DNA of 64,000 nucleotides from Halomonas sp. M20 (GCF_020622265.1 NZ_JACNMQ010000002.1:248001-312000); one strand, 5' to 3'; numbered from the stretch's first letter, positions 1-9,120 are shown. Program-made: numbers and translations. Notes: generated by a model from the letters alone, not told the origin.

Positions 1-647
1 ACCTCGGCCATCCCGACCCCGAAGGCTTGAGGAAGTCCCGGGCGGCCTTCCTTGATGAATTTCAGCGCTGCGAACGTTTAGGGCTTACCCTGCTCAACTT
101 TCATCCGGGCAGCCACCTGCGCAAGATTTCCGAAAGCGAATGCCTTTCACGCATCGCCGAATCGATCAACGAGGTGCTTACCCATACCCGCGGCGTCACC
201 GCGGTGATCGAGAACACCGCCGGTCAGGGCACGAATCTGGGGCACCGCTTCGAGCATCTGGCGGAGATCATCGAGCAGGTCGACGACAAGACCCGGGTCG
301 GCGTATGCATCGACACCTGCCACGCCTTCGCCGCGGGTTACGAGTTGCGCAGCGCCGAGGCCTGCACCGCCATGCTGGATGCATTCGATACCGTGGTGGG
401 CATGAAGTATCTACGCGGCATGCACTTGAACGATGCCAAGAGCGCCTTTGCCAGCCGGGTCGATCGTCATCACAGCCTGGGGCAAGGCAATATCGGCCTC
501 GACGCCTTCACCGCGCTGATGCGCGATACGCGGACCGATGGCATTCCATTGATACTGGAAACCATTGAGCCGGCTATCTGGTCGCAGGAAATAAGCTGGC
601 TGCGCGGCCAACAACATTCCGACACCCTGGACTCACTGCACGGATGA
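1..647 (+). CDS. nfo: Endonuclease IV, 5'-truncated by window edge
   Basis: This is an AP endonuclease of the TIM-barrel endonuclease IV family, which cuts DNA 5' of abasic sites in cytoplasmic base excision repair. The reading frame is open from base 3, so the start lies outside the window and roughly the last 215 residues are visible. Family signatures are clear: [56 protein letters not shown] and ILETIEP carry the conserved His, Glu and Asp ligands of the trinuclear zinc site. The C-terminus is complete and close to the usual family end. A small membrane protein gene starts 3 bases after the stop, so the two are probably co-transcribed. Confidence 0.96.
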   Translation, partial: LGHPDPEGLRKSRAAFLDEFQRCERLGLTLLNFHPGSHLRKISESECLSRIAESINEVLTHTRGVTAVIENTAGQGTNLGHRFEHLAEIIEQVDDKTRVGVCIDTCHAFAAGYELRSAEACTAMLDAFDTVVGMKYLRGMHLNDAKSAFASRVDRHHSLGQGNIGLDAFTALMRDTRTDGIPLILETIEPAIWSQEISWLRGQQHSDTLDSLHG

Positions 648-650
648 TTT

Positions 651-944
651 ATGCAAACTGACGGTTTTTTCAACTGGCTCGGCGAGAGTATTGGTGAAGC
701 AATCCGTGCGATCGTCGACCTGCTTTCAGGCTTCTTCGCCGGCATCGGAGTCGCCATTTACGAGTTCGTCGAGGGGCTATCCGGTTCCTTGGGCGTCAAC
801 ACATCGCTGTTCAACATGGTCGTCTTGGTCATCGGCCTACTGCTGCTCATCAAGGGCATCAGCAGTTTCGTAGGCCGCTCCATCATTGGTGGCGTGATTT
901 GGACAGTGGCGGGCCTGCTGGTGCTGAGCTGGCTAATGGCATGA
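651..944 (+). CDS. Small membrane protein of unknown function
   Basis: A 97-residue hydrophobic protein that I cannot assign to a named family. The N-terminal half (about residues 10-50) is a glycine-rich amphipathic or membrane-seeking stretch. Two clear membrane segments follow, at about residues 56-70 and 78-96, separated by a short basic loop containing GRS. There is no signal peptide or cysteine. It begins 3 bases after the nfo stop, suggesting translational coupling, although nothing ties it to DNA repair. Composition and codon use look like those of its neighbours, so it is probably a real gene and not a chance frame. Confidence 0.7.
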   Translation: MQTDGFFNWLGESIGEAIRAIVDLLSGFFAGIGVAIYEFVEGLSGSLGVNTSLFNMVVLVIGLLLLIKGISSFVGRSIIGGVIWTVAGLLVLSWLMA

Positions 945-1026
945 TGAAAACCTACACCCTCCCATGACGAACTCCATTCGGTCACGTAAAGTAGCGGAGT
1001 GGATCACAACCAGGACGACATATCCT

Positions 1027-1551
1027 ATGCTTTCTCGTTTCAAATTACGGCTTGGACTTTTCGCGCTACTGCTCTGTGGCGGGCTCTTGCCACAGGCCTT
1101 TGCACAACAAGGACAGGCGGCTCCGAACATGAGCGTCGAAAACTTCCAGGATTGGGAAGTGCGCTGCCCCCAGGGTGGCGGCAATGCAGAACTCTGTTCA
1201 ATGATGCAGCTGGTCGACAACCCCAAAGGCGGTCAACCCATCATGCAGGTCATCATGGCCTACCCCAAGGAGCTGGATGCACCGGCGATGGCGTTCATCC
1301 TGCCGCTTGGCACCCGTCTGGCACCGGGTCTGCAGCTTGTCGTCGACAACGGCGAACCGATCAAATTCCCCTATCAGATGTGCCAGGAGCAAGGCTGTCG
1401 TGCTGATATTCCTGTTACCGAAACCCTGCTACAGCAAATGCGCAACGGCACCAGAGCTACCGTCAGCATCATGGGGCCTCGAGGTGAACGCCTTGACCTG
1501 CCGGTATCGCTGCAAGGTTTTACCGCCGCCAATGACCGCATCGCTCCCTGA
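1027..1551 (+). CDS. Invasion-associated locus B (IalB) family secreted protein
   Basis: A predicted periplasmic or secreted protein of 174 residues. I chose the ATG at 1027 over the upstream in-frame ATG at 964 because it opens directly into a signal peptide: basic residues, a leucine-rich core, then the cleavage-site-like end PQAFA. The mature part has the IalB pattern: an N-terminal DWEVRC motif, the LCSMMQ motif, an LPLGTRLAPGLQL segment, then FPYQMCQEQGCRAD with paired cysteines that probably form disulfides. In Bartonella IalB contributes to cell invasion, but homologues are widespread in free-living proteobacteria and their role is unknown. A strong terminator follows at 1571-1610. Confidence 0.85.
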   Translation: MLSRFKLRLGLFALLLCGGLLPQAFAQQGQAAPNMSVENFQDWEVRCPQGGGNAELCSMMQLVDNPKGGQPIMQVIMAYPKELDAPAMAFILPLGTRLAPGLQLVVDNGEPIKFPYQMCQEQGCRADIPVTETLLQQMRNGTRATVSIMGPRGERLDLPVSLQGFTAANDRIAP

Positions 1552-1570
1552 ACATCTCATCAAACAGCGT

Positions 1571-1610
1571 AAACAGAACGGGCCGCTCACTTGAGCGGCC
1601 CGTTCTGTTT
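1571..1610. terminator. Bidirectional rho-independent terminator
   Basis: A perfect stem of about 18 bp (1571-1588 with 1593-1610) with a 4-base loop. The arms are GC-rich at the tip and end in AAACAG/CTGTTT, so each strand carries a short U-tract. It lies between the convergent IalB-like gene and pepN and can serve both. Confidence 0.9.
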
Positions 1611-1640
1611 ACCCAGCCATTAAGCTAGCCAGCTTTCGCA

Positions 1641-4316
1641 TCAGCCGGCTAGGGCTTTTTCCACCACCTCATAGACGTTCGGCGAGAGATCCTCGGCGCG
1701 GATACGCTCGAGCTGCGCCTTCATCAGTTCTTGGCGCTCTTCATCGAAACGTTGCCAGCGAGTCAGCGGCGTAATGATGCGCGCGGCGATCTCCGGGTTG
1801 AGCTTATTGAGCTCGATCACTACGTCCGCCAGCAACTTGTACCCTTCCCCGTCCAGGCGATGGAAGTTGACACGGTTCTGGCCGACGAAGGTGCCGATCA
1901 GCGCCCGTACCCGGTTGGGGTTCTTGAGGGAAAAGGCCGGGTGCGACATCAGGTATTTTACCCGGTCCAGTGCATCGGATTGCGGCCGGGTGACCTGCAG
2001 GCTGAACCACTGATCCATGACCAGCGGATCCTGGGCCCACTTTTCGCCGAAGGCGCGCAGTGCCGGATCGGCGATATCGCCCCGGGAGCTGTGCACCAGT
2101 AGGGTCAAGGCGGCCCGCACGTCGGTCATGTTGTGATCCGCCTCGAACTGCTGCTGGGCCAGGGCAACGCCCTGCTCGTCCTCGATGCTCATCAGATAGG
2201 AGAGCGCCACGTTCTTGAGACTGCGCTGGGCAATCTGTTCAGCATTGGGAACGTACTCCGCCTTGGACTGATTGGCTTGATAGATCGCCAGAAACTCGTC
2301 CCGCAATGCATAAGCGAGTGACTGCTTGACGAAGCTACGGGCAGCATGGATAGCATCCACGTCCACCACCGGCTGCTGCTCGGCGATATAGGCTTCGGAC
2401 GGTAGCGTGAGCATTTCCGCCAGTACCGCCTTGTCTTCTGTCGGGGTGGTCAGCAGGCTGCGAAAAGCGTCGATGACTCGCGAATCCATGACCTTTTCCA
2501 CCCCGTTGCGATGGGCTGCGATCAGGTCGTCGAGTGCCAGCATGGCCAGACGCTGGCCTGCATCCCAGCGATTGAAACCGTCGATATCGTGCATGAGCAG
2601 AAATGCCAGATCATCGCGCCCATAGGGAAAGCGCAGCTTGGCCGGCGCGGAAAACCCTCGCAGCAATGACGGAATCGGCGCCTCTTCGAGCCCGGTAAAG
2701 ACAAACGTCTGCTCTTCTTCCCGCAAATGCAGTACGCCGCCCTTGTCCAGATTCGCCTGATCCTCCAAATCCTCCAGCGTCAGTCTCAGATCCTCACCGG
2801 ATTTGGTACCCACAAGGCCGACCTTCACAGGAATGTGCAGCGGCTGCTTGTTGGGCTGATCCGCCGTTGCCGGGGTGCGCTGGCGCAGGGTCAGACGATA
2901 CTCACCCTTGGCATAGTCGTATTCACCAATGGCATCGATCTCCGGCGTACCGGCCTGGGAATACCAGCGCATGAACTGATCGAGATCAAGCCCGGAGACC
3001 TCTGCCATGCAGCCGACGAAATCCTCGATGGTCACCGCCTGGCCGTCGAAGCGCTCGAAATAGAGATCCGACCCCTCGCGAAAAGTTTCCCATCCCAGCA
3101 GATGGCGCAGCATGCGCACGATCTCCGAGCCTTTCTCGTAGATGGTCAGGGTGTAGAAGTTGGTGATCTCGATGTAGTGATCCGGGCGCACCGGGTGCGC
3201 GGTCGGGCCGGAATCCTCCGCAAACTGCGCGGTACGCAGGAAGGAGACGTCCTGAATGCGCTTGACCGGCGCCGAGTTCATCTCCGCGGTGAAGCTTTGA
3301 TCGCGAAAGACGGTAAAGCCCTCTTTCAGCGACAGCTGGAACCAGTCGCGACAGGTGACCCGGTTGCCGGACCAGTTGTGGAAATACTCGTGGGCCACGA
3401 CCCCTTCCACTCGCTGAAAGGCGGCGTCCGTGGCGGTCTGGGGATGGGTCAGCACCGCGGCGCTGTTGAAGATATTGAGACCCTTGTTCTCCATGGCCCC
3501 CATGTTGAAATCATCCACGGCGACGATCATGAAGCGGTCGAGGTCGTACTCCCGGCCATAGGTCTCTTCATCCCACTTCATCGATGCCTTCAGCGAGCGC
3601 ATGGCGTGCTCGGTCTTGTCCAGGTTCTGCGGCTCGACCCAGATCTGCAGCAATACCTCACGACCACTCATGGTGGTGAAACGATCCTCGATGTTCTCGA
3701 GCTGTCCCGCTACCAGCGCAAACAGGTAGCTGGGTTTGGGATGAGGGTCTTCCCAGGTGACGAAATGCTTGCCGTTCGGCAGGTCGCCCCGCTCCACCGG
3801 GTTGCCGTTGGACAACAGCACCGGCAACTGCTCGCGATTGCCGATCACCGTGGTGGAAAAGGTTGCCATGACGTCCGGGCGATCCGGGTAGAAGGTGATG
3901 CGGCGGAAACCTTCCGCCTCGCACTGGGTACAGAACATGCCGTTGGAGACATAGAGCCCTTGCAGGGCGGTATTGGAAGCGGGATCGATGACCACCTCGG
4001 TCTCCAGCCGCATCCGCTCCGGCGGGTTGTCGATGGTCAGGGATTTTTCATCGAGCCGGTACTCGCCTTCCTGAAGCTCCTGGCCATCGATGGCAATGCG
4101 CTGCAAGGAGAGCCTTTCACCATTGAGGGTCAGCGAACGTTCTGGCTCACTATCCGGATGACGTTCGAGATTCAGCACGGCCGTGACGCGCGTATTCGAT
4201 GGATCGAGTTCAAACTTGAGCTCGGTATGGGTCACTCGAAACGCGGGCGGCCGGTAGTCACTCAGATAGGTGGGTTGTGGTTTCGCATTCGTCGGTGCTG
4301 CTTGCGACATGGTCAT
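1641..4316 (-). CDS. pepN: Aminopeptidase N (M1 family)
   Basis: A cytoplasmic zinc aminopeptidase that removes N-terminal residues from peptides. The protein has 891 residues, close to the usual 870-900 for bacterial PepN. The exopeptidase motif GAMEN lies near residue 271, the zinc motif HEYFH near residue 307, and the third ligand Glu follows in KEGFTVFRDQ. I chose the ATG at 4316 because AGGAG precedes it by 9 bases; the in-frame ATG at 4310 is the alternative, and the longest frame to 4349 has no ribosome site. The gene is monocistronic in appearance and ends at the shared terminator. A long open frame on the opposite strand is a shadow. Confidence 0.97.
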   Translation of the reverse strand: MTMSQAAPTNAKPQPTYLSDYRPPAFRVTHTELKFELDPSNTRVTAVLNLERHPDSEPERSLTLNGERLSLQRIAIDGQELQEGEYRLDEKSLTIDNPPERMRLETEVVIDPASNTALQGLYVSNGMFCTQCEAEGFRRITFYPDRPDVMATFSTTVIGNREQLPVLLSNGNPVERGDLPNGKHFVTWEDPHPKPSYLFALVAGQLENIEDRFTTMSGREVLLQIWVEPQNLDKTEHAMRSLKASMKWDEETYGREYDLDRFMIVAVDDFNMGAMENKGLNIFNSAAVLTHPQTATDAAFQRVEGVVAHEYFHNWSGNRVTCRDWFQLSLKEGFTVFRDQSFTAEMNSAPVKRIQDVSFLRTAQFAEDSGPTAHPVRPDHYIEITNFYTLTIYEKGSEIVRMLRHLLGWETFREGSDLYFERFDGQAVTIEDFVGCMAEVSGLDLDQFMRWYSQAGTPEIDAIGEYDYAKGEYRLTLRQRTPATADQPNKQPLHIPVKVGLVGTKSGEDLRLTLEDLEDQANLDKGGVLHLREEEQTFVFTGLEEAPIPSLLRGFSAPAKLRFPYGRDDLAFLLMHDIDGFNRWDAGQRLAMLALDDLIAAHRNGVEKVMDSRVIDAFRSLLTTPTEDKAVLAEMLTLPSEAYIAEQQPVVDVDAIHAARSFVKQSLAYALRDEFLAIYQANQSKAEYVPNAEQIAQRSLKNVALSYLMSIEDEQGVALAQQQFEADHNMTDVRAALTLLVHSSRGDIADPALRAFGEKWAQDPLVMDQWFSLQVTRPQSDALDRVKYLMSHPAFSLKNPNRVRALIGTFVGQNRVNFHRLDGEGYKLLADVVIELNKLNPEIAARIITPLTRWQRFDEERQELMKAQLERIRAEDLSPNVYEVVEKALAG

Positions 4317-4403
4317 CAACTGAAACTCCTGAATCGAATTGCCGATCATTGTACGCCTCGGGTGTCCTGGGCCTCAAAGAGGCTACAGCCCTGAAAGCAG
4401 TAG

Positions 4404-4904
4404 TCAGCGACTCGAGCGTTGGGTGGACAGACGATCACGACGGGATGTCTGGTCATCGGTAGTAGAGGCTTTTTCAGACAAGAGGGATTCTGACGAGGCA
4501 GATTCTGGCGAAGCGGGTGCCTCGGCATTGGCGACGTCCGTGGGCTCCGGCCGAGTGGCAAGCCATACGCCTATCAAGGCAAGCCCGGGAATCAGAGTCG
4601 CCTGCAACCATCGGGATTCGACGCTCAGGACGATCATCAGCATCGATAGCGCCAGCATGGCGCAGGCAAGATACTTGGCCTGACGCGAGATGGCGCCCTC
4701 ATTTTCCCAGCTGACGATCGGAGGGCCAAAGCGGGGGTGGCAACGAATCCAGCGGGCGAATCGAGGAGACCCCTTGGACGCCAACCAGAGCGCCAACAGC
4801 ATGAATACCGTCGTCGGCATCAGTGGCAGAAAGGCGCCAATGATACCCAGACCAAAGCTGATGCCCGCCAGGCTCGTATAAAGCGCGCGTCTCAGCGTCG
4901 ACAT
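4404..4904 (-). CDS. DUF454 (YbaN-like) inner-membrane protein
   Basis: A small inner-membrane protein of 166 residues in the DUF454 family, of unknown function. The family pattern is visible: an N-terminal membrane segment with GIIGAFLPLMPTTVFMLLA, then the hydrophilic WASKGSPRFARW and HPRFGPPIVSW segment, and two further membrane helices at about residues 74-90 and 97-113. The C-terminal 50 residues are a charged, serine-rich tail not typical of the family. Start chosen at 4904 because GGGAG lies 6 bases upstream; a longer frame to 4952 lacks a ribosome site. It sits just downstream of yajQ, separated by the latter's promoter region on the same strand. Confidence 0.85.
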   Translation of the reverse strand: MSTLRRALYTSLAGISFGLGIIGAFLPLMPTTVFMLLALWLASKGSPRFARWIRCHPRFGPPIVSWENEGAISRQAKYLACAMLALSMLMIVLSVESRWLQATLIPGLALIGVWLATRPEPTDVANAEAPASPESASSESLLSEKASTTDDQTSRRDRLSTQRSSR

Positions 4905-4958
4905 GCAGGTCTCCCGATAAGATGAAGCCCCCGGCCGGTGAGGCTCCGTCACCTCATT

Positions 4959-5444
4959 CTAGTCGCGAAAATTATTGAACTGCAGCGGCATATCGATGGA
5001 TTTATCGTTTTTCAGCAGCATCATGGTCTCTTGCAGATCGTCGCGCTTCTTGCCGGTAACCCGCACTTTTTCGCCCTGAATCTGGGCCTGCACCTTGAGC
5101 TTGGCATCCTTGATCGCCTTGACGATCTTCTTGGCCAATGGCTGATCGATGCCCTGGCGCAGTACTAGCTGCTGACGGGCCCGCACCCCGCTGCTATCCG
5201 CGTCCTTTTCTTCCAGGCAGCTTACATCGATGCCTCGGGCGATCAAACGCCCCTTTAGGATATCGATCATCTGGCGCAGCTGAAAATCCGCATCCGCCTC
5301 CAGGTTCACGTTCTCGCCTTCCTCACTGAAGCTTGCGGTAACACCGCGAAAATCGAACCGGGTCGCAAGCTCCCGATTGGCCTGATCCACCGCATTGGTC
5401 ACTTCGTGCTTGTCGAGTTCAGAGACGATATCGAAAGAAGGCAT
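4959..5444 (-). CDS. yajQ: YajQ family nucleotide-binding protein
   Basis: A 161-residue protein of the UPF0234/YajQ family, two ferredoxin-like folds in tandem; Xanthomonas and Pseudomonas members bind cyclic di-GMP and influence transcription, while the E. coli protein binds nucleic acid. The N-terminus MPSFDIVSE and the segments [17 protein letters not shown] and [12 protein letters not shown] are diagnostic, and length matches the family. Whether this one binds cyclic di-GMP cannot be read from sequence. It precedes the DUF454 gene on the same strand. Confidence 0.95.
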   Translation of the reverse strand: MPSFDIVSELDKHEVTNAVDQANRELATRFDFRGVTASFSEEGENVNLEADADFQLRQMIDILKGRLIARGIDVSCLEEKDADSSGVRARQQLVLRQGIDQPLAKKIVKAIKDAKLKVQAQIQGEKVRVTGKKRDDLQETMMLLKNDKSIDMPLQFNNFRD

Positions 5445-5518
5445 GAAAACTCCGCAACATTCATGGAAAGCATCATGCTAGCCCAAGCGATCATGGTTCG
5501 CATCCTCGATCTGACGAG

Positions 5519-6016
5519 CTAGCCCGCTACAACGAGGCCTACCGCATCCTCTGGTTCCAATACCTTATCCATCTGCCAGGCAGCGCAGCCATCGCTGTAG
5601 TAGTCGTCCAGCCAACGCCGGGGCAGAAAACCAAGCCGACGGTAGAGTCCGATTGCCCGACGATTGTCCGCACGCACCTCGAGAATCAGTTTTTGCAGCG
5701 CACGCTCTCTGCTTTCCTGTTCGAGCCGTTCTGCAATCCGCCGGCCGATACCCTTCCCCCGGGCTTCTGGGTGAACGCAAAAGGAGTAAAGCCGAGCGCT
5801 GCGGCTGTTGCGTCGAAAAAGCAGTGTTCCATAGCCAAGCAGGCGGCCGCTTTTATTCTCGACAACCCAGGTAGTGGCATGAGCGCGGGTGAGCAAATGG
5901 GTGAGCTGCCGACGGTTGAAGCGATCTCCCTCGAAGGACTCGAGTTCCAGCCGACAAAGGGCATCGAGATCATCGGGACAGGCCGGGCGAAGCGATGGTG
6001 ACACGGTGGAACTCAT
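5519..6016 (-). CDS. GNAT family N-acetyltransferase (RimI-like)
   Basis: A 165-residue single-domain acetyltransferase. The acetyl-CoA binding motif A is clear (VHPEARGKGIGRRIAERLE, with the R/Q-x-x-G-x-G/A core), followed by the RimI-like segment LILEVRADNRRAIGLYRRLGF. The N-terminal part (RPACPDDLDALCRLELESF) is typical of GNAT folds. RimI acetylates ribosomal protein S18, but similar proteins modify many amino groups, so the substrate is open. I chose the ATG at 6016; the frame extends to 6139 but that N-terminus does not look like protein. Located between yajQ and the betaine-type binding protein gene. Confidence 0.85.
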   Translation of the reverse strand: MSSTVSPSLRPACPDDLDALCRLELESFEGDRFNRRQLTHLLTRAHATTWVVENKSGRLLGYGTLLFRRNSRSARLYSFCVHPEARGKGIGRRIAERLEQESRERALQKLILEVRADNRRAIGLYRRLGFLPRRWLDDYYSDGCAAWQMDKVLEPEDAVGLVVAG

Positions 6017-6139
6017 CTTTCGGCAGACGGAATTGACGCGAGCATTTTGGGGGGTGTTTCGAGGTTTGTCATCGGGTTGGAGCGACTCGACACACACCAG
6101 GCCGAGTCGCATCCCAAGACTATCTGTTGAAGAGTACAC

Positions 6140-7018
6140 TCAATTCGCGCTGTCACCGGCCTGCAGCCAGCCATCCACCAGCTCGCGGTTCTCTTCGATC
6201 CACTGCCGGGCGCCTTCGGCCGGGTCGCCGGTTTTCTCGATGATCGCCATCAAACCACCCAAGGAGTCGTCGTCCATTTCCCAGGCGTTGAGTACCGCGG
6301 TCAACCAGGGATCGTCTTCCGCGAACCCCTTGCGCGAGAACCAGTAAATGGCCTCTTCCTCGGCGCCGTAGACGTTCTCCGGGTCGTCGAGATACTTGAG
6401 ATCGTATTCGGCAAAGGCCCAGTGCGGATTCCACAGAGTCACTACCATGGGTTCCTGGCGTTTGTAGGCGTCCTTGAACGCCGCCATCATGGCGACCTCG
6501 GAACTGCTGAGCTGACGCATCGGCAGATCGTAGGTCTCGATGGCATCCTCGGTGGCGGTGGAAATCGTCGAGCCTGGATCGATGCCGACGATGGTCGGGC
6601 GGCCCTGATAGTCAAAATCCCCGACTTTTTCGGCAAGTTCGGAAATCGAATCGATATCCACATAGGCGGGCACCACCAATCCCAGCCCCGGGCCGTCGTA
6701 CCAGGATTCGTGAACGGTCAGTTGATCCTCGTGGGGCTCGATGTACTCCTTGTCGGTGGTGGGCAGCCAGGTTTCCAGGGAGATGTCCATGTCGCCGTTG
6801 GCGATACCGCTGAAGGCTACGCTCTTGCCGACGTTGGTGATGTCCACTTGGTAATTGTAGGGCGCCTTCTCCAGCACGAGCTTCCACATGTTGGCCGCGG
6901 CGATGTTCTCGGCCCAATTGAGGGTGGCGATATCGACCTGCTTCTGTTCCTGAGCCTGGGCGCCCAGCGCTGTCGCAGCCACTCCTGCGGCAAGTAGTAT
7001 TCTTGCTATTCCTGGCAT
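6140..7018 (-). CDS. Glycine betaine/choline-type ABC transporter substrate-binding protein (OpuAC/ProX family)
   Basis: A periplasmic binding protein of 292 residues for quaternary-amine osmolytes. A signal peptide ends near AQAQ (about residue 22). The OpuAC pattern is visible: VDIATLNWAENIAAANMW, the SVAFSGIANGDMDISLETWLP segment that lines the ligand cleft, and a late VTLWNPHWAFAEYDLKYLDDP block; the aromatic residues are those that cage trimethylammonium groups in the family. The ATG at 7018 follows AGGAGGT by 6 bases; the GTG at 7024 is too close to that site. No permease or ATPase gene is adjacent, so it must work with a transporter encoded elsewhere or have lost its partners. Confidence 0.88.
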   Translation of the reverse strand: MPGIARILLAAGVAATALGAQAQEQKQVDIATLNWAENIAAANMWKLVLEKAPYNYQVDITNVGKSVAFSGIANGDMDISLETWLPTTDKEYIEPHEDQLTVHESWYDGPGLGLVVPAYVDIDSISELAEKVGDFDYQGRPTIVGIDPGSTISTATEDAIETYDLPMRQLSSSEVAMMAAFKDAYKRQEPMVVTLWNPHWAFAEYDLKYLDDPENVYGAEEEAIYWFSRKGFAEDDPWLTAVLNAWEMDDDSLGGLMAIIEKTGDPAEGARQWIEENRELVDGWLQAGDSAN

Positions 7019-7072
7019 TGTCACACCTCCTTGATGATTGCCCGCTCAACATACCACGCTAGAAGGGCAAGA

Positions 7073-7909
7073 CTACTGGACGCTCACTTCATAGCCGGAG
7101 AACTTGCGCAGATTGATGACGCCGGTATCGAGCATCACATATTGTCCTTTCAACCCGAGCAACGTGCCGGAAACATCGGGATTCTTGTCGAAGTTGTGGG
7201 ATACCACCTTGGTCGGCGATTGAAGCACCGGGTACTCGAAGCTCATCGGTTCGGCGTCGAGAAGGCGCAGAAAATCTTCACCGAAGCGTTCGCGCAGGTT
7301 GGCAAGCCCACTGGACAGCGACTCAAGCAAACGGTCGCGCTCCGCGCGCAGGTCCATGGGCGCCACCTCGCCCTTGAGCATGGCGCGCCAGTTGGTGCGA
7401 TCGGCGACCAGTTCCTTGAACAGCACCTCGACGAAACCGGACTGCTGGCGGGTATCGACCTCGAGGATCGGCAGCGCCTGGATCGCCCCTTGATCCAGCC
7501 AGCGGGTCGGCATCTGGGTCTTGCGAGTGATACCCACCTTGAGCCCCGAGGAGTTGGCCAGATAGATGACATGGGGCTGAAAGCAGTGGCGCTCGCCCCA
7601 CTCGGGCTCCCGACAGGTACCGGCGAAATAGTGGCAAAGCTCCGGCTTGACGATGCAAGTATCGCACTGGGCCAGGCGCTTGAAACAAGGGTAGCAATGG
7701 CCCTGGGCAAAGCTCTTGCGGATGGGACGACCGCAGTGGGTACAGGCGATGGCCCCGGTATGTCTCAAATGCAACGTTTCACCGAGGCGCGCATTGAGAC
7801 CAAGACGCTGCTCGCCGGCGCGCAGCGTATACTGGGCCGGCTGATCATTGTCACCCGGCGTGATGTCCATCTTGCTCAAGCAGCCGCTGAGCGCAATCAG
7901 TTCACCCAC
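7073..7909 (-). CDS. DUF2797 zinc-ribbon protein
   Basis: A 278-residue cytoplasmic protein of the DUF2797 family, function unknown. It carries a cysteine cluster near residues 56-92 (CTHCG, CYPCF, CDTCI, then CH and C) that fits a zinc ribbon, followed by the conserved VYLA-type strand with LKVGITRKTQMPTRWLDQGA, a segment resembling a GIY-YIG-like nuclease core. The start is a GTG that overlaps the end of the YeaC-like gene by 13 bases, with GAGG about 10 bases upstream, so the two are probably translationally coupled. No catalytic role should be assumed. Confidence 0.85.
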   Translation of the reverse strand: MGELIALSGCLSKMDITPGDNDQPAQYTLRAGEQRLGLNARLGETLHLRHTGAIACTHCGRPIRKSFAQGHCYPCFKRLAQCDTCIVKPELCHYFAGTCREPEWGERHCFQPHVIYLANSSGLKVGITRKTQMPTRWLDQGAIQALPILEVDTRQQSGFVEVLFKELVADRTNWRAMLKGEVAPMDLRAERDRLLESLSSGLANLRERFGEDFLRLLDAEPMSFEYPVLQSPTKVVSHNFDKNPDVSGTLLGLKGQYVMLDTGVINLRKFSGYEVSVQ

Positions 7910-8157
7910 GTGATGCTATCCTCACTGTCATTCTTGTCGCTGCCACAACCGCTACTGCCGAGATACCCGACCCGTTCGTTCTCCGGTACATTGTGTTCGG
8001 CTTCGTAGCGCATCACGGCTTCCAGACACAGCTCGGTCTGCTCTTCGCTGAGTCGACGCCCGTCGGGCCACTTGCGCAGGGACACCGCCTGTTTGAGGCT
8101 TTCATAAATGGTTGGTGTCATCTGCTGAATCATGCGCTCGAAGGTCATGTCGCTCAT
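7897..8157 (-). CDS. YeaC-like DUF1315 protein
   Basis: An 86-residue protein of the YeaC/DUF1315 family, function unknown. The family core is plain: QMTPTIYESLKQAVSLRKWP, DGRRLSEEQTELCLEAVMRYE and AEHN. A glycine/cysteine stretch and an acidic tail follow. The ATG at 8157 has GGAG 6 bases upstream; the longer frame to 8214 runs into the end of the rhomboid gene. It lies between the rhomboid protease and the DUF2797 gene with a gap of 20 bases on one side and a 13-base overlap on the other, so the three form a likely operon. Confidence 0.88.
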   Translation of the reverse strand: MSDMTFERMIQQMTPTIYESLKQAVSLRKWPDGRRLSEEQTELCLEAVMRYEAEHNVPENERVGYLGSSGCGSDKNDSEDSITWVN

Positions 8158-8177
8158 CGTCTGCTCCACAAGAATTG

Positions 8178-9026
8178 TCACGAAATGCGGCGGGCGCGGC
8201 TGCTGGCCAGCCATCCCATTATCAGGCCGCTAATGAGTCCGCCCAGATGGGCCTCGTTGGCAACGTTGCCAAAGCCGATGGGTTCGGCAAAATCCGTCAT
8301 GGTAAAGACCATCCAGCCCAGCATGAATACCACCAGCATCTGGGGCACGAAAAAACCGCTTTTCGGCGCTCGCCAGGCCATGAGCCAGACATAGCCGAGC
8401 AGCGCATAATCAACCCCGGACATACCGCCAAACAAGACAGTGCCCGTGGCGTACTGGGCCAGGTTCGAGATCAATGCGCTGATAATTACCACGCCCAGCA
8501 GACGCCACGCCCCCTGCAGCGCTTCGATCTGACGGCCGAAATACCACAGCCACAGCATGTTGAAGATCAGATGCGTCCAGCCGAAGTGCAAAAATGCCGG
8601 TGAGACCAGGCGCCAGATCTGTCCCGAGGACAGGGTATCGCCAAGAGTACCGACGCTAAGCTGGTTCCCTACTACACCAAGGGGGGTAATTGTCATGGCC
8701 GCGATGACCAGATCACCAAGGATGGCCATCAATCCAAACACCGCCAGGCACACCAGGATCAGACCCGCTGCCAAAGGCGCTTCGGCCAGTATTCCTTGGC
8801 GCCAACCTCGCGGCCCGGAACGCTGCTCGGCATTCAGGGTCAATGACTCGCCCCGTTTCCAGCGCTCGATGAGTTGCATCAGATCCTCCTGCTGACGAGG
8901 ATCGGCTAGCCATAGTACCTGGGCATCATTCTCTTCGGTAAAACGATGGCCGATACGCTGGGCCCAGAGCGCCTTGCGAAGCGCTCGGGTATCGGTGTCC
9001 CGGGGCAGCATCAGCACCTTATGCAT
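8178..9026 (-). CDS. Rhomboid intramembrane serine protease (GlpG-like)
   Basis: A 282-residue polytopic membrane protease that cleaves membrane segments of client proteins. An N-terminal cytoplasmic domain of about 80 residues (MHKVLMLPRDTDTRALRKAL, like the GlpG cytoplasmic domain) precedes a six-helix rhomboid domain. The catalytic serine is in the GGMSGVDYALLGY block and the catalytic histidine in NEAHLGGLISG. The HFGWTHLIFNMLWLWYFG segment is the typical loop L1 and helix 2 region with the structural His and Asn. It is first in a probable operon with the YeaC-like and DUF2797 genes. Substrates cannot be predicted. Confidence 0.92.
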   Translation of the reverse strand: MHKVLMLPRDTDTRALRKALWAQRIGHRFTEENDAQVLWLADPRQQEDLMQLIERWKRGESLTLNAEQRSGPRGWRQGILAEAPLAAGLILVCLAVFGLMAILGDLVIAAMTITPLGVVGNQLSVGTLGDTLSSGQIWRLVSPAFLHFGWTHLIFNMLWLWYFGRQIEALQGAWRLLGVVIISALISNLAQYATGTVLFGGMSGVDYALLGYVWLMAWRAPKSGFFVPQMLVVFMLGWMVFTMTDFAEPIGFGNVANEAHLGGLISGLIMGWLASSRARRIS

Positions 9027-9090
9027 CGGTTCGCCCTCTTCTTGTCGGTACGCTCAGCATAGGATTCGACGCGGCCAGTATCCCACACAA

Positions 9091-9120
9091 TAAAAAGTCC
9101 GGCGGGGAGAACCGCCGGAC
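9091..9120 (-). terminator. Rho-independent terminator of the phosphoesterase gene
   Basis: A 9-bp GC-rich stem (9097-9105 with 9112-9120, arms GTCCGGCGG/CCGCCGGAC) followed on the minus strand by TTTTTA at 9096-9091. It lies downstream of the minus-strand gene ending at 9221, and upstream of the rhomboid gene, separating the two transcription units. Confidence 0.85.

Noticed and set aside
2727-4394. 555-codon open frame on the plus strand
   Set aside because: It lies entirely antisense to pepN, whose motifs and length are convincing; GC-rich codon bias on one strand produces such mirror frames.
7031-8008. 325-codon open frame on the plus strand
   Set aside because: Antisense to the DUF2797 gene, which has clear family and zinc-ribbon motifs; no ribosome site or recognisable protein sequence.
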